A stretch of DNA of 64,000 nt from Algoriphagus kandeliae (GTDB taxonomy: Bacteria > Bacteroidota > Bacteroidia > Cytophagales > Cyclobacteriaceae), in the NCBI RefSeq assembly GCF_004571135.1, contig NZ_SPSB01000004.1, forward strand, positions 124,001 through 188,000, given 5' to 3'. The notes below the pieces were generated by a model that did not search any database, was not told the DNA's origin, and saw only the letters and a program-made list of their open reading frames with translations. The translations under genes and the position numbers were made by a program. The number at the start of each line of letters is the position of its first letter. Position 1 is the first letter of the stretch. Of the stretch, positions 29,163 through 40,300 are shown in pieces.

Positions 29163-29219
29163 AAGTAGTTAGATTTTAGTATCAAGACCTCTGTTTCCTA
29201 TGGAATCGGAGGTTTTTTT
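29163..29219 (+). terminator. purH terminator preceded by a repeated 25-30 base sequence
   Basis: A stem formed by ACCTC/GAGGT with inner pairs is followed by seven T (29187-29219). The 30 bases at 29164-29193 recur with two mismatches at 29755-29784, after hicB. The 25 bases from 29163 also resemble 18124-18148 after typA. Confidence 0.7.
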
Positions 29220-29290
29220 GTTGGGGAAATCGATTTCAAAAATGAATACCAAATTCAATAAATAGATTAATTTAGGATATGGGTTAATAT

Positions 29291-29542
29291 GAAAAACTGA
29301 TAGCCAAAATCCTCTCAGGAAGCTCAGATCCTAACATTACCTTTACAGAATTAAGGAAGTTGATTTTGATTTTTGGTTTTTCGGAAAGAATAAAAGGTAG
29401 TCACCACATATTTAGCAAAGAAGATGTGGAAGAAATCCTTAATCTTCAAGAAAAGAATGGTAAGGCAAAACCTTATCAAGTAAAACAAGTAAGATTAATT
29501 ATATTGAAATATCAATTAAGCCTAAAAAAAAGTGAAGACTGA
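29291..29542 (+). pseudogene. hicA: HicA-type mRNA interferase toxin lacking a normal start codon
   Basis: The frame encodes a full HicA-like double-stranded-RNA-binding fold. It has KLIAKILSGSSDPNITF, ELRKLILIFGF, then RIKGSHHIFSKEDVEE with the catalytic His, and KPYQVKQVRLIILKY. No ATG, GTG or TTG lies between the in-frame TAA at 29285-29287 and a TTG at 29360, which would cut off the first third. An ATG at 29289 is out of frame and meets a stop after three codons. The start was probably lost by a small deletion, or a rare codon such as CTG at 29297 is used. It overlaps hicB by 11 bases. Confidence 0.65.
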
Positions 29543-29750
29543 TCCACGATACGAAATTATTATTTACTGGAGCGATACTGATGAAGCATTCATTGCAGAA
29601 GTTCCAGAACTTGCTGGCTGTGCTGCCGATGGAGCTAGTTATTTAGAAGCTCTTCAAAATGTTGAGCTTGTAATTCAAGAATGGATTGAAACTGCAGAAG
29701 AAATGGGGAGGGAAATCCCAAAACCTAAAGGTAAATTGATGTTTGCCTAA
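29532..29750 (+). CDS. hicB: HicB-family antitoxin
   Basis: A short HicB domain of 72 residues: YEIIIYWSDTDEAFIAEVPELAGC then DGASYLEALQNVELVIQEWIETA and the closing GREIPKPKG. No C-terminal DNA-binding domain is present, as in small type II HicB proteins. The GTG start at 29532 overlaps the toxin end. With hicA it forms a module bounded by two near-identical 30-base sequences, each followed by a terminator. Confidence 0.85.
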   Translation: MKTDPRYEIIIYWSDTDEAFIAEVPELAGCAADGASYLEALQNVELVIQEWIETAEEMGREIPKPKGKLMFA

Positions 29751-29754
29751 AAGC

Positions 29755-29808
29755 AGTAGTTAGATTTTAGTAGTAAGACCTCTGGTGATAAATGCCAGAG
29801 GTTTTTTT
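29755..29808 (+). terminator. hicB terminator with second copy of the 30-base repeat
   Basis: Arms ACCTCTGG (29778-29785) and CCAGAGGT (29795-29802) precede a run of seven T. The 30-base copy of the purH terminator-linked repeat runs into the left arm. Confidence 0.85.
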
Positions 29809-29989
29809 CTTTCTGAGAAAAATTAAAGATGTCTTCTCTTGCTTACTTGGAGGAATGGGAGTTTTACCGTAATAACTCACCATTTTTAACTTTAAACTCC
29901 CCCATTTTTCCTGTATTTTGCGAGTCTGTTGAAAACAGATCACCCTCTCATCGTATTTCGTAATTCGTAATTCGTACTTTTGAAGACTT

Positions 29990-31483
29990 ATGAAGTCGCA
30001 TAATCTCAAGCTATACAATACGCTCTCCCGACAAAAGGAGGAATTCAAACCTATTAATCCCCCTTTTGTGGGAATGTATGTCTGTGGCCCCACAGTTTAT
30101 GGAGATGCACACTTAGGACATGCCCGACCGGCCGTCACCTTTGATACGGTGAATCGATACCTGACCCATTTGGGCTATCGTGTTCGCTATGTTCGAAACA
30201 TTACCGACGTAGGTCACCTCACAGGAGATGCAGATGAAGGCGAGGACAAAATCGCAAAAAAAGCCAAACTCGAGCAACTCGAACCTATGGAAGTAGCCCA
30301 ACAATACACGGACACATATCATAGAGACATGGCCCTTCTCAATACTTGGAAACCTAGTATTGAACCGCGAGCAACAGGTCATATTCCTGAGCAAATTGCT
30401 TTGGTGGAAGCGATTCTTAAAGAAGGTTTAGCTTATGAAGTAAATGGCTCGGTGTATTTCGATGTGCTCAAATACAACCAAACCAATCAATATGGAAAGC
30501 TTTCCGGTAGAGTATTGGAGGATTTGATGAGTGGTACGAGGGACTTGGATGGACAAGGTGAAAAGCGAAATTCGGTTGATTTTGCACTTTGGAAAAAAGC
30601 CGCCCCTGAGCATCTGATGAAATGGGATTCTCCTTGGGGAATGGGTTTTCCGGGTTGGCATTTGGAGTGTACTGCGATGAGCTCCAAGTATCTGGGAACT
30701 CAATTTGATATTCACGGAGGAGGAATGGACTTGATGTTCCCTCACCACGAATGCGAAATCGCACAGGGAAATGCCTGCAATCATCAGGATCCTGCCCGAT
30801 ACTGGATGCACAATAACATGATCACCATCAACGGACAGAAGATGGGTAAGTCTTTGGGCAACTTCATAACCCTTCAGGAACTGTTCACCGGTAACCATAA
30901 GCTTCTAGACCAAGCCTACAGCCCGATGACTATCCGCTATTTCATGCTGACGGCGCATTATCGGTCTACTTTGGACTTTTCAAACGAGGCTTTGAAGGCA
31001 GCACAGAAGGGCTACAAAAAGATGATCAATGGACTGCGCACAGCTCAGCTTTTGGAATATCAGGCTGATGATTCTACAGCTTTGGATGAAAAGCAAATTC
31101 AGCAGATCGAATCCAGCATTGCCAATGCCTACCGATCTATGGATGATGATTTTAATACAGCGCAGGCAATTGGTCATCTCTTCAACTTGCTCAAAAAGAT
31201 CAATTCCATTTTCACCGGACAATTGAAAAGTGCTGCATTAGGTGAGGAAGTTTTTGAAAAGCTGAAAAACACGTATATCACATTCGTGACGGACATCTTG
31301 GGCTTGATAGAAGAGAAAAGCGACAATCAAGGATCCATGATAGACTTATTGCTGAAACTTTACAGCGAAGCAAAAACCGCCCGCGATTACGCCAAAGTGG
31401 ATGAAATCCGCGCCGGATTGAAGGATATGGGATTTGTGGTGAAAGATATGAAAGACCGAATCGACTGGGCTTATGAAGAATAG
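29990..31483 (+). CDS. cysS: cysteinyl-tRNA synthetase
   Basis: Charges tRNA-Cys. A class I synthetase of 497 residues with the zinc Cys in [15 protein letters not shown] (the HIGH-type motif is included), the [24 protein letters not shown] region, zinc ligands in [10 protein letters not shown] and HHECEIAQ, and KMGKSLGNF as the KMSKS-type loop. The C-terminal helical anticodon-binding part is complete. It overlaps the following lipoprotein gene by 11 bases. Confidence 0.97.
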   Translation: MKSHNLKLYNTLSRQKEEFKPINPPFVGMYVCGPTVYGDAHLGHARPAVTFDTVNRYLTHLGYRVRYVRNITDVGHLTGDADEGEDKIAKKAKLEQLEPMEVAQQYTDTYHRDMALLNTWKPSIEPRATGHIPEQIALVEAILKEGLAYEVNGSVYFDVLKYNQTNQYGKLSGRVLEDLMSGTRDLDGQGEKRNSVDFALWKKAAPEHLMKWDSPWGMGFPGWHLECTAMSSKYLGTQFDIHGGGMDLMFPHHECEIAQGNACNHQDPARYWMHNNMITINGQKMGKSLGNFITLQELFTGNHKLLDQAYSPMTIRYFMLTAHYRSTLDFSNEALKAAQKGYKKMINGLRTAQLLEYQADDSTALDEKQIQQIESSIANAYRSMDDDFNTAQAIGHLFNLLKKINSIFTGQLKSAALGEEVFEKLKNTYITFVTDILGLIEEKSDNQGSMIDLLLKLYSEAKTARDYAKVDEIRAGLKDMGFVVKDMKDRIDWAYEE

Positions 31484-32450
31484 TATCTGGTTTTTTGTCA
31501 TTCTTCTTTTCATAGGGGCATGCTCTTCCGAAAAAAAGACGGACAACACTAGCCCTCAGGTCGCAATCAAACCCTATCCTGCTTTTAACTCGGATTCGGC
31601 TTATTATTTCATTCAGAAGCAAGTGGATTTTGGACCAAGGGTACCGGGGACGAATGGACATGCTGCTACCAAGAACTGGATTATTTCCAAATTAGAATCT
31701 TGGAATTGGAATGTTCAAACCCAGGATTTTCAAGCAACCACTTATGACAAGCAAACCTGGGATTTGACCAATATCATTGCTTCATATAATCCTGATGCGA
31801 AAAAACGTGTCCTTCTTGCTGCTCATTGGGACACTCGCCGGATTGCAGATAAGGATACCGAACGCTTGGAAGAAGCAATCGATGGAGCGAATGATGGAGG
31901 TTCCGGTGTAGGTGTTTTAATGGAAATTGCCAGAGTGATTGGAAGTCAAGAACTGAAGCCAGATGTAGGGATCGATATTATTTTGTTTGATGGAGAAGAT
32001 GATGGAGAGCCGGAAAGAGCTACCGTGCGGGACAACTCTCAAATCTGGTGGTGTCTGGGGTCCCAACACTGGGCCAAAAACAAGCATGTTCCTAATTACT
32101 CGGCTTATTATGGAATCCTAGTTGACTTAGTTGGGGCAAAAGGTGCTCGATTCTACCGGGAAGGCTACTCAAGACGCTATGCTTCCGGGATTTTGAAAAA
32201 AGTCTGGGATCATGCCGCTCAATTGGGACATTCTTCCTTCTTCATTCCACAGGATTCACCCGAAATTTTGGATGATCATTTATTTGTCAATGAATTTGGC
32301 CAAATACCCATGATCGACATCATTGAATTTAGTCCTCAATATGGATTCGGACATTACCACCATACCCATCAGGACAATATGGACCTAATTGATAAGCGTC
32401 CTTTACAAGCCGTAGGAGAAACGGTTTTGTTTACAGTTTTCCAAGAATAA
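31473..32450 (+). CDS. M28-family peptidase / glutaminyl-cyclase-like lipoprotein
   Basis: The 325-residue lipoprotein (lipobox GAC, Cys17) has an M28 zinc fold. Metal ligands are seen in [25 protein letters not shown], and [11 protein letters not shown]-terminal [11 protein letters not shown] supplies the last His. The [12 protein letters not shown] start and overall size are closest to bacterial type II glutaminyl-peptide cyclotransferases, which cyclise N-terminal Gln. An aminopeptidase role cannot be excluded. It overlaps the end of cysS. Confidence 0.82.
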   Translation: MKNSIWFFVILLFIGACSSEKKTDNTSPQVAIKPYPAFNSDSAYYFIQKQVDFGPRVPGTNGHAATKNWIISKLESWNWNVQTQDFQATTYDKQTWDLTNIIASYNPDAKKRVLLAAHWDTRRIADKDTERLEEAIDGANDGGSGVGVLMEIARVIGSQELKPDVGIDIILFDGEDDGEPERATVRDNSQIWWCLGSQHWAKNKHVPNYSAYYGILVDLVGAKGARFYREGYSRRYASGILKKVWDHAAQLGHSSFFIPQDSPEILDDHLFVNEFGQIPMIDIIEFSPQYGFGHYHHTHQDNMDLIDKRPLQAVGETVLFTVFQE

Positions 32451-32586
32451 TAGGATTTCGAAAAAACTTTGCAATATTGCCAACAGCAGAGTATAGAAAT
32501 TACTGAAATTCAAACATTTTAGGTCGAATATTAGTAATTCTATCATTATTGGAATTAACCCATTTTCGGGCCAAAACTAAGTACGC

Positions 32587-33612
32587 ATGAAAAAAGGACA
32601 TCAGGTCACTATGAAGGAAATTGCCAAAAAGTTGGGGGTTTCCGTCTCGACTGTTTCCCGGGCATTGAAAGACTCTCCTGAACTTCACGAAGAAACCAAG
32701 CGAAAAATCGTGGAGACAGCAAAGGAGATGAACTATCAGCCCAACCTGCTTGCACAAAGTCTTCGAATCAGCCGTACCAAAACACTCGGCGTGATTGTTC
32801 CTGAGATTACTTCTCACTTTTTTGCATCCTGTATTAGTGGCATTCAAGATTTCGCCAATAAGCGTGGCTATAATGTCATGATTTGCCAATCCAATGAATC
32901 CATTGATCAGGAAATCGCCAACATAAAAACCTTGGTCGCTTCTCAGGTAGATGCTTTGATGATTTCTCTAAGTCGGGAAACCAATCATTATGAGCACCTT
33001 TTTGAATTGTATAATCGAGAAATTCCTTTTGTGCTTTTTGATCGGGTTCAGGAAGATATTCCAGTATCCAAAGTGACTTTCAACGATGCCGGAGGAGCCT
33101 ATCAGGTCACCAACCACTTATTGGAAAGTGGCTGCAGATCCATTGTTTATGTTTCTGGTCCAGAGGATCTTTATATTTCAAAAAAGCGAAAAGAAGGTTA
33201 TTTGAAAGCCCTTCGGGAATATGGAATTGAGGAAAACCCGGCCTTTATCAAAGTCACCGATCTTACAGAAGCGGACAACATAAGAATAGCCAAAGAGATT
33301 GCAGCAATGGATCCTCTTCCGGATGGGGTTTTTTGTATGATCGATCCATTGGCCGTAGATGTTTTGACTTATTGGAAAAGTGTGGGAATTAAAGTTCCTG
33401 AGCAAATAGCCTTGGCTGGTTTTACCAATAATCCTACCTCAGCGGTAGTGGAACCTCCATTAACGACCGTTTCACAACCGGGATATGAAATGGGAAAATT
33501 GGCAGTCAGTCATCTTTTGGACCAACTGGACGGATTGGTTTCTGATGATCCAATTTCCATTGTCTTGGATACGACTTTGGTTCCTAGAAAGTCCTCCCAA
33601 AGAACCATTTAA
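32587..33612 (+). CDS. LacI-family transcriptional regulator
   Basis: 341 residues: an N-terminal LacI helix-turn-helix with hinge (MKEIAKKLGVSVSTVSRALK, then YQPNLLAQSLR), then a periplasmic-binding-protein-like sensor domain (TLGVIVPEITSHFFA to the end). It is 27 bases before galK and faces the same way, so a sugar effector and control of the galK or GH3 neighbourhood are plausible but inferred. The start could be 32587 or the Met at 32617. Confidence 0.92.
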   Translation: MKKGHQVTMKEIAKKLGVSVSTVSRALKDSPELHEETKRKIVETAKEMNYQPNLLAQSLRISRTKTLGVIVPEITSHFFASCISGIQDFANKRGYNVMICQSNESIDQEIANIKTLVASQVDALMISLSRETNHYEHLFELYNREIPFVLFDRVQEDIPVSKVTFNDAGGAYQVTNHLLESGCRSIVYVSGPEDLYISKKRKEGYLKALREYGIEENPAFIKVTDLTEADNIRIAKEIAAMDPLPDGVFCMIDPLAVDVLTYWKSVGIKVPEQIALAGFTNNPTSAVVEPPLTTVSQPGYEMGKLAVSHLLDQLDGLVSDDPISIVLDTTLVPRKSSQRTI

Positions 33613-33639
33613 AAGCCTTGGACTTCATGTCCCTATCTG

Positions 33640-34785
33640 ATGGAAGCCCAAATTCGATACAGTTTTAAAAATCATTTTGAAACTAAACCCATTGTTTCAT
33701 TTGCCCCAGGACGAATCAACCTCATCGGGGAACATACCGACTATCAAGAGGGATTTGTTTTCCCAGCTGCGGTTCAGTTTGGAATTTGGGTTGGAGTTCA
33801 AAAAAACCAACTCCCCTATTGTCGTTTATTTTCCCTCGATTTTGAGGAATCAGCGACTTTTGATTGGAAGGCATTTTCTCCAAAAAAAGGTCATTGGAGC
33901 AACTATGTGATGGGCTTTTTGGCTCAATTGCATCAAGCCGGATACAAGTTTGAAGGCTTTGACATGGTGATTGGAGGAAATATCCCTGTCGGTGCAGGAT
34001 TATCTTCTTCGGCGGCACTTTCAGTTTCGATAGGTACTGCGCTCTCGGCTTTGTTTGAACTCAATTTGAGCAAATTGTCTATCGTTCGCTATGCCCAAAA
34101 ATCAGAGCATCAGTATGCAGGAGTCAACTGTGGAATAATGGATCCTTATGCCTCTGCTTTTGGAAAAGCGGAAACAGCCTTGTTTTTGGATTGCCGAAAA
34201 AATCAACATGAGGAGGTCAAACTAAATTTAGGAGAATATTGCTTCTTGCTGGTAAACTCCAATGTCAAGCATTCCTTAGCGGATACTGCATACAATCAGC
34301 GAAGAGCTGCTTGCGAAGAAAGTGTAGAACTTTTGAAAACACATTTTCCCGAAATCAAAACGTTGCGAGATTTAACGATTTCCCAACTTGTCGAAATCGA
34401 AAAAATTCTTCCTCAATACCTTTTCCCCAAAGCCAAACATGTCATTTCTGAATGCGAAAGGGTTTTTAAAGCAACATCCGTTTTGAAAGACAATAAGTTG
34501 GCGGTTTTTGGTGAACTTCTCAAAAAATCACATCAAAGTCTCAGTCAAGATTTTGAAGTGAGTTGCCCCGAGTTGGATTTTTTAGCCCAAAAAGCTTGGG
34601 AATTCCCGGGGGTACTTGGAGCAAGAATGATGGGAGGAGGCTTTGGCGGCTGTACCATCAATTTGATAAAAAAGGAAAAGATTACCGAATTTCAAGAAGA
34701 AATAGGCTACTCCTATGAAAAGGAATTTGGAAAAGCTCCATCATTTATTCAGGTCGAAATCAGCGAGGGAGCAAGATCGATTTAA
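33640..34785 (+). CDS. galK: galactokinase
   Basis: GHMP kinase that phosphorylates galactose at C1. Signature motifs: GRINLIGEHTDYQEG (galactokinase signature), GNIPVGAGLSSSAALSV (ATP-binding) and GARMMGGGFGGC near the C-terminus. The 381 residues are standard. The following genes do not include galT or galE, so the rest of the Leloir pathway must lie elsewhere. It follows a LacI-type regulator gene. Confidence 0.95.
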   Translation: MEAQIRYSFKNHFETKPIVSFAPGRINLIGEHTDYQEGFVFPAAVQFGIWVGVQKNQLPYCRLFSLDFEESATFDWKAFSPKKGHWSNYVMGFLAQLHQAGYKFEGFDMVIGGNIPVGAGLSSSAALSVSIGTALSALFELNLSKLSIVRYAQKSEHQYAGVNCGIMDPYASAFGKAETALFLDCRKNQHEEVKLNLGEYCFLLVNSNVKHSLADTAYNQRRAACEESVELLKTHFPEIKTLRDLTISQLVEIEKILPQYLFPKAKHVISECERVFKATSVLKDNKLAVFGELLKKSHQSLSQDFEVSCPELDFLAQKAWEFPGVLGARMMGGGFGGCTINLIKKEKITEFQEEIGYSYEKEFGKAPSFIQVEISEGARSI

Positions 34786-34826
34786 AATCAACCCCTTTAT
34801 AAAACCAAAGGGGTTGATTTACTTTT
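34785..34826. terminator. bidirectional terminator between galK and GH3 gene
   Basis: A perfect 14-bp stem: AAATCAACCCCTTT (34785-34798) against AAAGGGGTTGATTT (34807-34820) with an 8-base loop, and a T-rich stretch on the right. It begins in the galK stop codon and sits between convergent genes. Confidence 0.88.
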
Positions 34827-37148
34827 TTATTTCTTCGAATACCTTTCTACACGCTCATCCTGAATTTTTCCAGACCAATTCAAGCCGAAGGCAAAATCGT
34901 AGGCATGACCAAATTCATCCACATATACTTCCATATCATGAGGCACATCTTCCAATTGTGTCTCCACAGTCTCCATGGAAGCAGGCAATTGGACAGGAAG
35001 TAAGGCTGAAGGCTCAGCATTTCCAGTCAACAGGTCAAAAACAACTTGATCCTGTACTCCAAAATGGAAAAGAATCCCGTCTACTTCTTTCTCAAATTCA
35101 GCCATCACCATAGGATTTGCGGCATTAACAATCACGATTACAGGCTTGCCATTCATTTGGGATTTGGTCTCCAGAATGGTTTTCAAATCCTGATTATTCG
35201 CAGTTTCTACCCGCTTTCCTTTATAGCTTCGGTTGGTGATTTCAGGAGCGATTACAGGATCGCCTGCTGCCATACTTTGCTCGCGAGCCAAAGTAGCGGT
35301 ATAGGGTTCATATTGTAAGGAAATCGGGACATAGCCATTCCCTCCTTTAGCGCGATCGGCAGGATCATATCCAGTACCGGATTCAGGACTATTCACAAAT
35401 ACCAATGCCAGATCGGCCTCTTCAGGCGTTTCCACCAATTCCACATACTTGGAAGCAATTCCCAAATTAACTGCGTCAACCCATTGGGCTTCGCTTTTTA
35501 TTCCCCACCAATTCGTGGTGGAAGGAATATATTTTTGAGGGATAAAGACTTTTTTCTTTTCGCGAAGCGGAAGAACTTGTTCCTTATTTTTCAATAAAAC
35601 CACCGATTTCAATTGTGCTTCGTAGCCTTCCTTCATCAAATCTGGATTTCCGACAAATTCTTGGCTTTTTTCAGGCTCCAAATACGGATTTTCAAATAAC
35701 CCTGCATTGAAAATATTCCGGAGCAAGCGAACAGCCGATAGTTCAATTCTAGCCCGAGCGGCTTCAACTCCCATGTCTTCCTCCATCATTTCAAAAGCCG
35801 CTAATACTGGGATTTTATCATTATTCCCTCCAAATTGATCTCCTCCAGCCATCAGCACTTGATAGTGGCGCTCAGCAATTGAATTGGCTTCCATTCCCCA
35901 AGGTTTACCTGCAAAAATTTCTGGTTGTGGACCTTCATCCCCGGTAACCAACCAATCCGTACAGACCACTCCATCATAGCCATAGGTATTTCGAAGTAAA
36001 TCAGTGATCAAATATTTAGAGTAGCCATTAGCCAAAGAATCCTGACCAAAAGAAATAGTGTAATAGGGCATAACCGCTGTTGCTGATTGGGTCGGTCCTG
36101 AAAGTTTGAATGCACCTTCTGTAAAAGGCACTAAATGCTCTTGGAAATTATTTCCCGGATAAACCGCAAATTTCCCATAGGCAAAATGTCCATCTCGACC
36201 ACCTTCCTCTGGGCCTCCACTTGGCCAATGCTTCACCATGGCATTGACGCTATGAAAACCCCAACCGCCAGCGATTTCCGCCTCTCCTTTTGAAGTTTGG
36301 AATCCATCAACATAGGCTCTCGCCATATCAGCAGAAAGTCTTGAATCCTCTCCAAAAGTACCTTTGATTCGATTCCAACGAGGTTCTGTCCCCAAATCAA
36401 TCTGAGGAGAAAGAGCTGTTGAAATTCCTAAAGCCCGGTATTCCATGGAGGCAACTTCTCCAAAACGCTCTACCAATTGCGGATCAAAAGTCGCGGCTAA
36501 ACCCAAAGATTCCGGCCACATGGAAATTTGCCCTCCCGAACCCGCATTGTATTCGGTATTCGCTACTGGACCATGGCGAGGATCTGAACTGTTATTGGCT
36601 GGAATTCCCAAACCCAATCCCTCCACAAAGGCCTGTACATTATTATTCCATTCAGCTGCAATCTTGGGACTTTCGACTCGGGTAATCAAAACATGCCGAA
36701 GATTATCCTCTTCCAAAAATTGCTTTTGCTGATCCGATATACTAGAAGTGGGCATTCCGCTCTCTGTGATTGGCTTCCCTCCATAAGTTCCCGCTCCAAA
36801 ACCTTGCGGGTTTGCCGGAATCGCCTGATGCGAACTGTAAAGCATCAAACCGGCTATTTGTTCTTTGGACATTTTTGAAGCGAGGTCCTTTGCCCGATCT
36901 TCTGTTGTCAATCTCCAATCCTCGTAGGCATCCAATGCTCCATTTTTATTTAAGTCTTTGAAATAAAGGCCGTTTTCCTGGATTAATTGAACACCAGAAG
37001 ACTTGGAGTAACCTAGCGTTGAACCTTGAGACTGAGTCAAAATGATTACATCACTACCAATACTTTTTTCCTGTGTTTCATTTTTCTCACAGGCAAAGAA
37101 AATAAAGGCAGTGGCTAGGGTTAGAATATGTGATTTGGAAACCTTCAT
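34827..37148 (-). CDS. glycoside hydrolase family 3 (beta-glucosidase-like) lipoprotein
   Basis: A secreted or surface lipoprotein of 773 residues (lipobox FFAC near residue 20). The GH3 N-terminal barrel contains the nucleophile Asp in GVVCTDWLVTGD and substrate residues in VKHWPSGGPEEGGRDGH. The C-terminal alpha/beta sandwich is complete (VVLLKNKEQVLPLREKKKV, later GKPVIVIVNAANP). A fibronectin-type end is not obvious. It is convergent with galK and divergent from the redox fusion gene. It likely releases glucose or a related sugar from oligosaccharides. Confidence 0.9.
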   Translation of the reverse strand: MKVSKSHILTLATAFIFFACEKNETQEKSIGSDVIILTQSQGSTLGYSKSSGVQLIQENGLYFKDLNKNGALDAYEDWRLTTEDRAKDLASKMSKEQIAGLMLYSSHQAIPANPQGFGAGTYGGKPITESGMPTSSISDQQKQFLEEDNLRHVLITRVESPKIAAEWNNNVQAFVEGLGLGIPANNSSDPRHGPVANTEYNAGSGGQISMWPESLGLAATFDPQLVERFGEVASMEYRALGISTALSPQIDLGTEPRWNRIKGTFGEDSRLSADMARAYVDGFQTSKGEAEIAGGWGFHSVNAMVKHWPSGGPEEGGRDGHFAYGKFAVYPGNNFQEHLVPFTEGAFKLSGPTQSATAVMPYYTISFGQDSLANGYSKYLITDLLRNTYGYDGVVCTDWLVTGDEGPQPEIFAGKPWGMEANSIAERHYQVLMAGGDQFGGNNDKIPVLAAFEMMEEDMGVEAARARIELSAVRLLRNIFNAGLFENPYLEPEKSQEFVGNPDLMKEGYEAQLKSVVLLKNKEQVLPLREKKKVFIPQKYIPSTTNWWGIKSEAQWVDAVNLGIASKYVELVETPEEADLALVFVNSPESGTGYDPADRAKGGNGYVPISLQYEPYTATLAREQSMAAGDPVIAPEITNRSYKGKRVETANNQDLKTILETKSQMNGKPVIVIVNAANPMVMAEFEKEVDGILFHFGVQDQVVFDLLTGNAEPSALLPVQLPASMETVETQLEDVPHDMEVYVDEFGHAYDFAFGLNWSGKIQDERVERYSKK

Positions 37149-37309
37149 AGCAATTGGGTCTAAGTGGTGATTAAGAATCGATAGGAAATATCCATATTTA
37201 TTGTTTCAAAATGAAAAAATAGAGCTTTTTATCATCAAAAATCACCGAATTTCAGTTATTTAGCTGCGCTATTTTGAGAATTACCTAATTTGAAAAAAAA
37301 TTCTGATTC

Positions 37310-40300
37310 ATGAATACTATCATTAACCTAAAAAACCTTCGAGCCTTACTGCTTCTTTTTGTGGTGGGAGCTTTGTTTTTTTCATCCTGTTCGAACAAAC
37401 GAAAAGGAAATCCAAAAGTCCTAGTATTCCACAAAACGGCGGGATTCCATCACGAATCCATTCCTGACGGAATCGCAGCTATCGAGAAGCTGGGAGCTGA
37501 AAATGGATTTGAAGTGGATGCTACCGAGGATGCTGCTGACATCAATGAAGAAAACCTAGAAAAATACGCTGCTGTAATCTGGTTGAGTACTACAGGAGAT
37601 GTTCTAGACCACTACCAAGAGGCGGATTTTGAGCGCTACATCCAATCAGGAGGTGGGTATGTTGGTATTCATGCTGCAGCTGATACCGAATATGAATGGG
37701 GTTGGTACGGGAAATTGGTAGGCGGTTACTTCGCTGACCATCCTGGAATCAACGATCCAAACCCAAATGTTCAGCCAGGTGTAATCCATAAAACTGGAGA
37801 AAAGCATCCATCTGTTGACTTTTTACCAGATCCTTGGGAGCGCACCGATGAATGGTATTCTTACAAGGAGGTAAATCCACAGACTACCAAATTGCTCATG
37901 CTAGATGAGGACTCCTATAAAGGAGGAATGGATATGGGTGAGCATCCAATTGCTTGGTACCATGATTATGATGGAGGTCGTGCATTTTACACTGGCGGAG
38001 GCCATACTAAGGAATCTTTCCAAGAGGAAAACTTCCTGAAGCACTTGTTAGCTGGAATCCAATATGCAATTGGAGACAATAGAGTGCTTGACTATAGTAA
38101 AGCCAAGCAAAAGCGAACTCCGGAGGAAAATAGATTTACCAAAACCATGCTTTCTGTTGGGGAATTTACCGAGCCAACAGAGATGACAGTTTTGCCAAAC
38201 TTGGACATTTTGATCGCACAAAGAAGAGGTGAGATCATCTTGTGGGACAATGAAAAAAATGAATTAAGCGAAGTAGCCAAGCTGGACGTATACTGGCAAA
38301 GTGGTATTCGTGGAGTGAATGCAGAAGAAGGTGTGATGGGACTCCAAAAAGATCCTAATTACGCACAAAACAACTATGTATTCGTTTACTACGCTCCAGC
38401 TGGTGATGAAGAAATCAATAGACTCTCTCGATTTGTCTTCAAAGACGGAGTTTGGGATATGAGTTCAGAAACGGTGATTTTGGACGTAGCTTCTGACCGA
38501 TATATCTGCTGTCACACTGGTGGTTCCATTGCATTTGACAAAGACGGAAACCTATTCCTTTCCACTGGTGATAACTCCACTCCATTTAACCAAAATGAGT
38601 CTCGATATACGTTAAATGGCTATGCTCCATTGGATGGACGTGAAGGAAGAAAACAGTGGGATGCGCGTAGAAGCTCTGGAAACTCTAATGACCTTCGGGG
38701 AAAAATCCTTCGAATTAAGGTAAATGAGGATGGAAGCTATACCATTCCAAAAGGAAACTTGTATCCGGAAGGAACAGAAGGTACCCGACCTGAGATCTAT
38801 GTACAAGGAAATAGAAACCCTTACCGTATTTCTGTTGATCAGAAAAATGGATTCTTGTACTGGGGTGAAGTTGGTCCAGATGCGCGTGCAGACTCTCTGG
38901 ATGTAAAAGGACCAAAAGGTTATGACGAAGTCAATCAGGCCCGTCAGGCAGGTAATTTCGGATGGCCGTATTTTGTAGGAAATAATTACGCTTACAGAGA
39001 ATTCAACTACGAAACAGGAGAAACAGGGCCTGCATTTGATCCTGCCGGACCGGTAAATAATTCACCAAACAATACGGGAATTAAGATCCTTCCTCCGGCT
39101 CAACCAGCATTTATTTGGTATCCTTATGACAATTCTCCTGACTTCCCTCAAGTGGGTACAGGTGGTCGAAATGCCATGGCTGGACCGGTTTATTATTCTG
39201 ATTTGTATCCTGCTGATACCCGATTCCCGGATTATTTCGATGGAAAACTCTTTATCTATGATTGGGTAAGAGGTTGGGTTAAAGTGGTAACCATGGCGGA
39301 AAATGGAGATTTCTCCAAAATGGAGCCATTCATGCCTGGAACCAAGTTCAATGCCCTGATTGATATGGAGATGGGACCAGATGGAAAAATCTACGTCTTG
39401 GAATATGGAAATGGCTGGTTCAGCAAAAACATTGATTCCGGACTTTCTCGCATTGATTTCAATGGTGGAAACCGACCTCCTGTGGTTACAGAAATTAATG
39501 TAGATAAATCTTCAGGTGTTTTGCCATTGACGGTAACCTTTACTGCAGAAGCTTCTGATCCTGAAGGCGATCCTATCAGCTATACTTGGAATCTTGGTAA
39601 TGGAAAAACTGAAAAAACCGATAGCCCAACTTTGACCACCACATTTGATCAAATTGGGGAATACGAAGTGACAGTGACTCCTTCTGATCCATCCGGTTTG
39701 ACAAGTGAAAGCCCGAAAGCTTTGGTTTATGCAGGTAACAGCGCGCCGGAAGTAAATATTAAAGTAGAAGGAAACCAGTCTTTCTATTTCCCTGGCAAGC
39801 GAGTTTCCTATGAGGTAACAGTCACTGACGAAGATCACTCCACAGATGATATGAGCAAGCTTTATGTAGCTGCAGACTACATCGAAGGTTTCGATCAAGC
39901 GGAAGCTGACATGGGACATAAAGTTATGAGCGAAGCGATGACAGGAAAGGCTTTAGTACAGGCATTAACCTGTAAGACTTGCCACAAGGAAAGTGAAGCT
40001 TCAATCGGACCTGCTTACACGGAGGTAGCTAAAAAATACAGAACTCGTGACCGTGCCTACTTGATGGATAAAATCAAAAATGGTGGCGGAGGAGTTTGGG
40101 GAGAAACTGCCATGCCAGCAAATCCTAATATTAAAGATTCTGATTTGAATGCTTTGATCGCTTACATCTTCTCTTTGAAAGGTGAGCAGAAGCCAAGTCT
40201 TCCAGCGAAAGGAACTTTGGACCCAACGATGGGTAAAACTCCTTCTCCAAATGGAGCTTTGATGATCAACGCTTCATATTCAGACGATGGAGGTGCAGAC

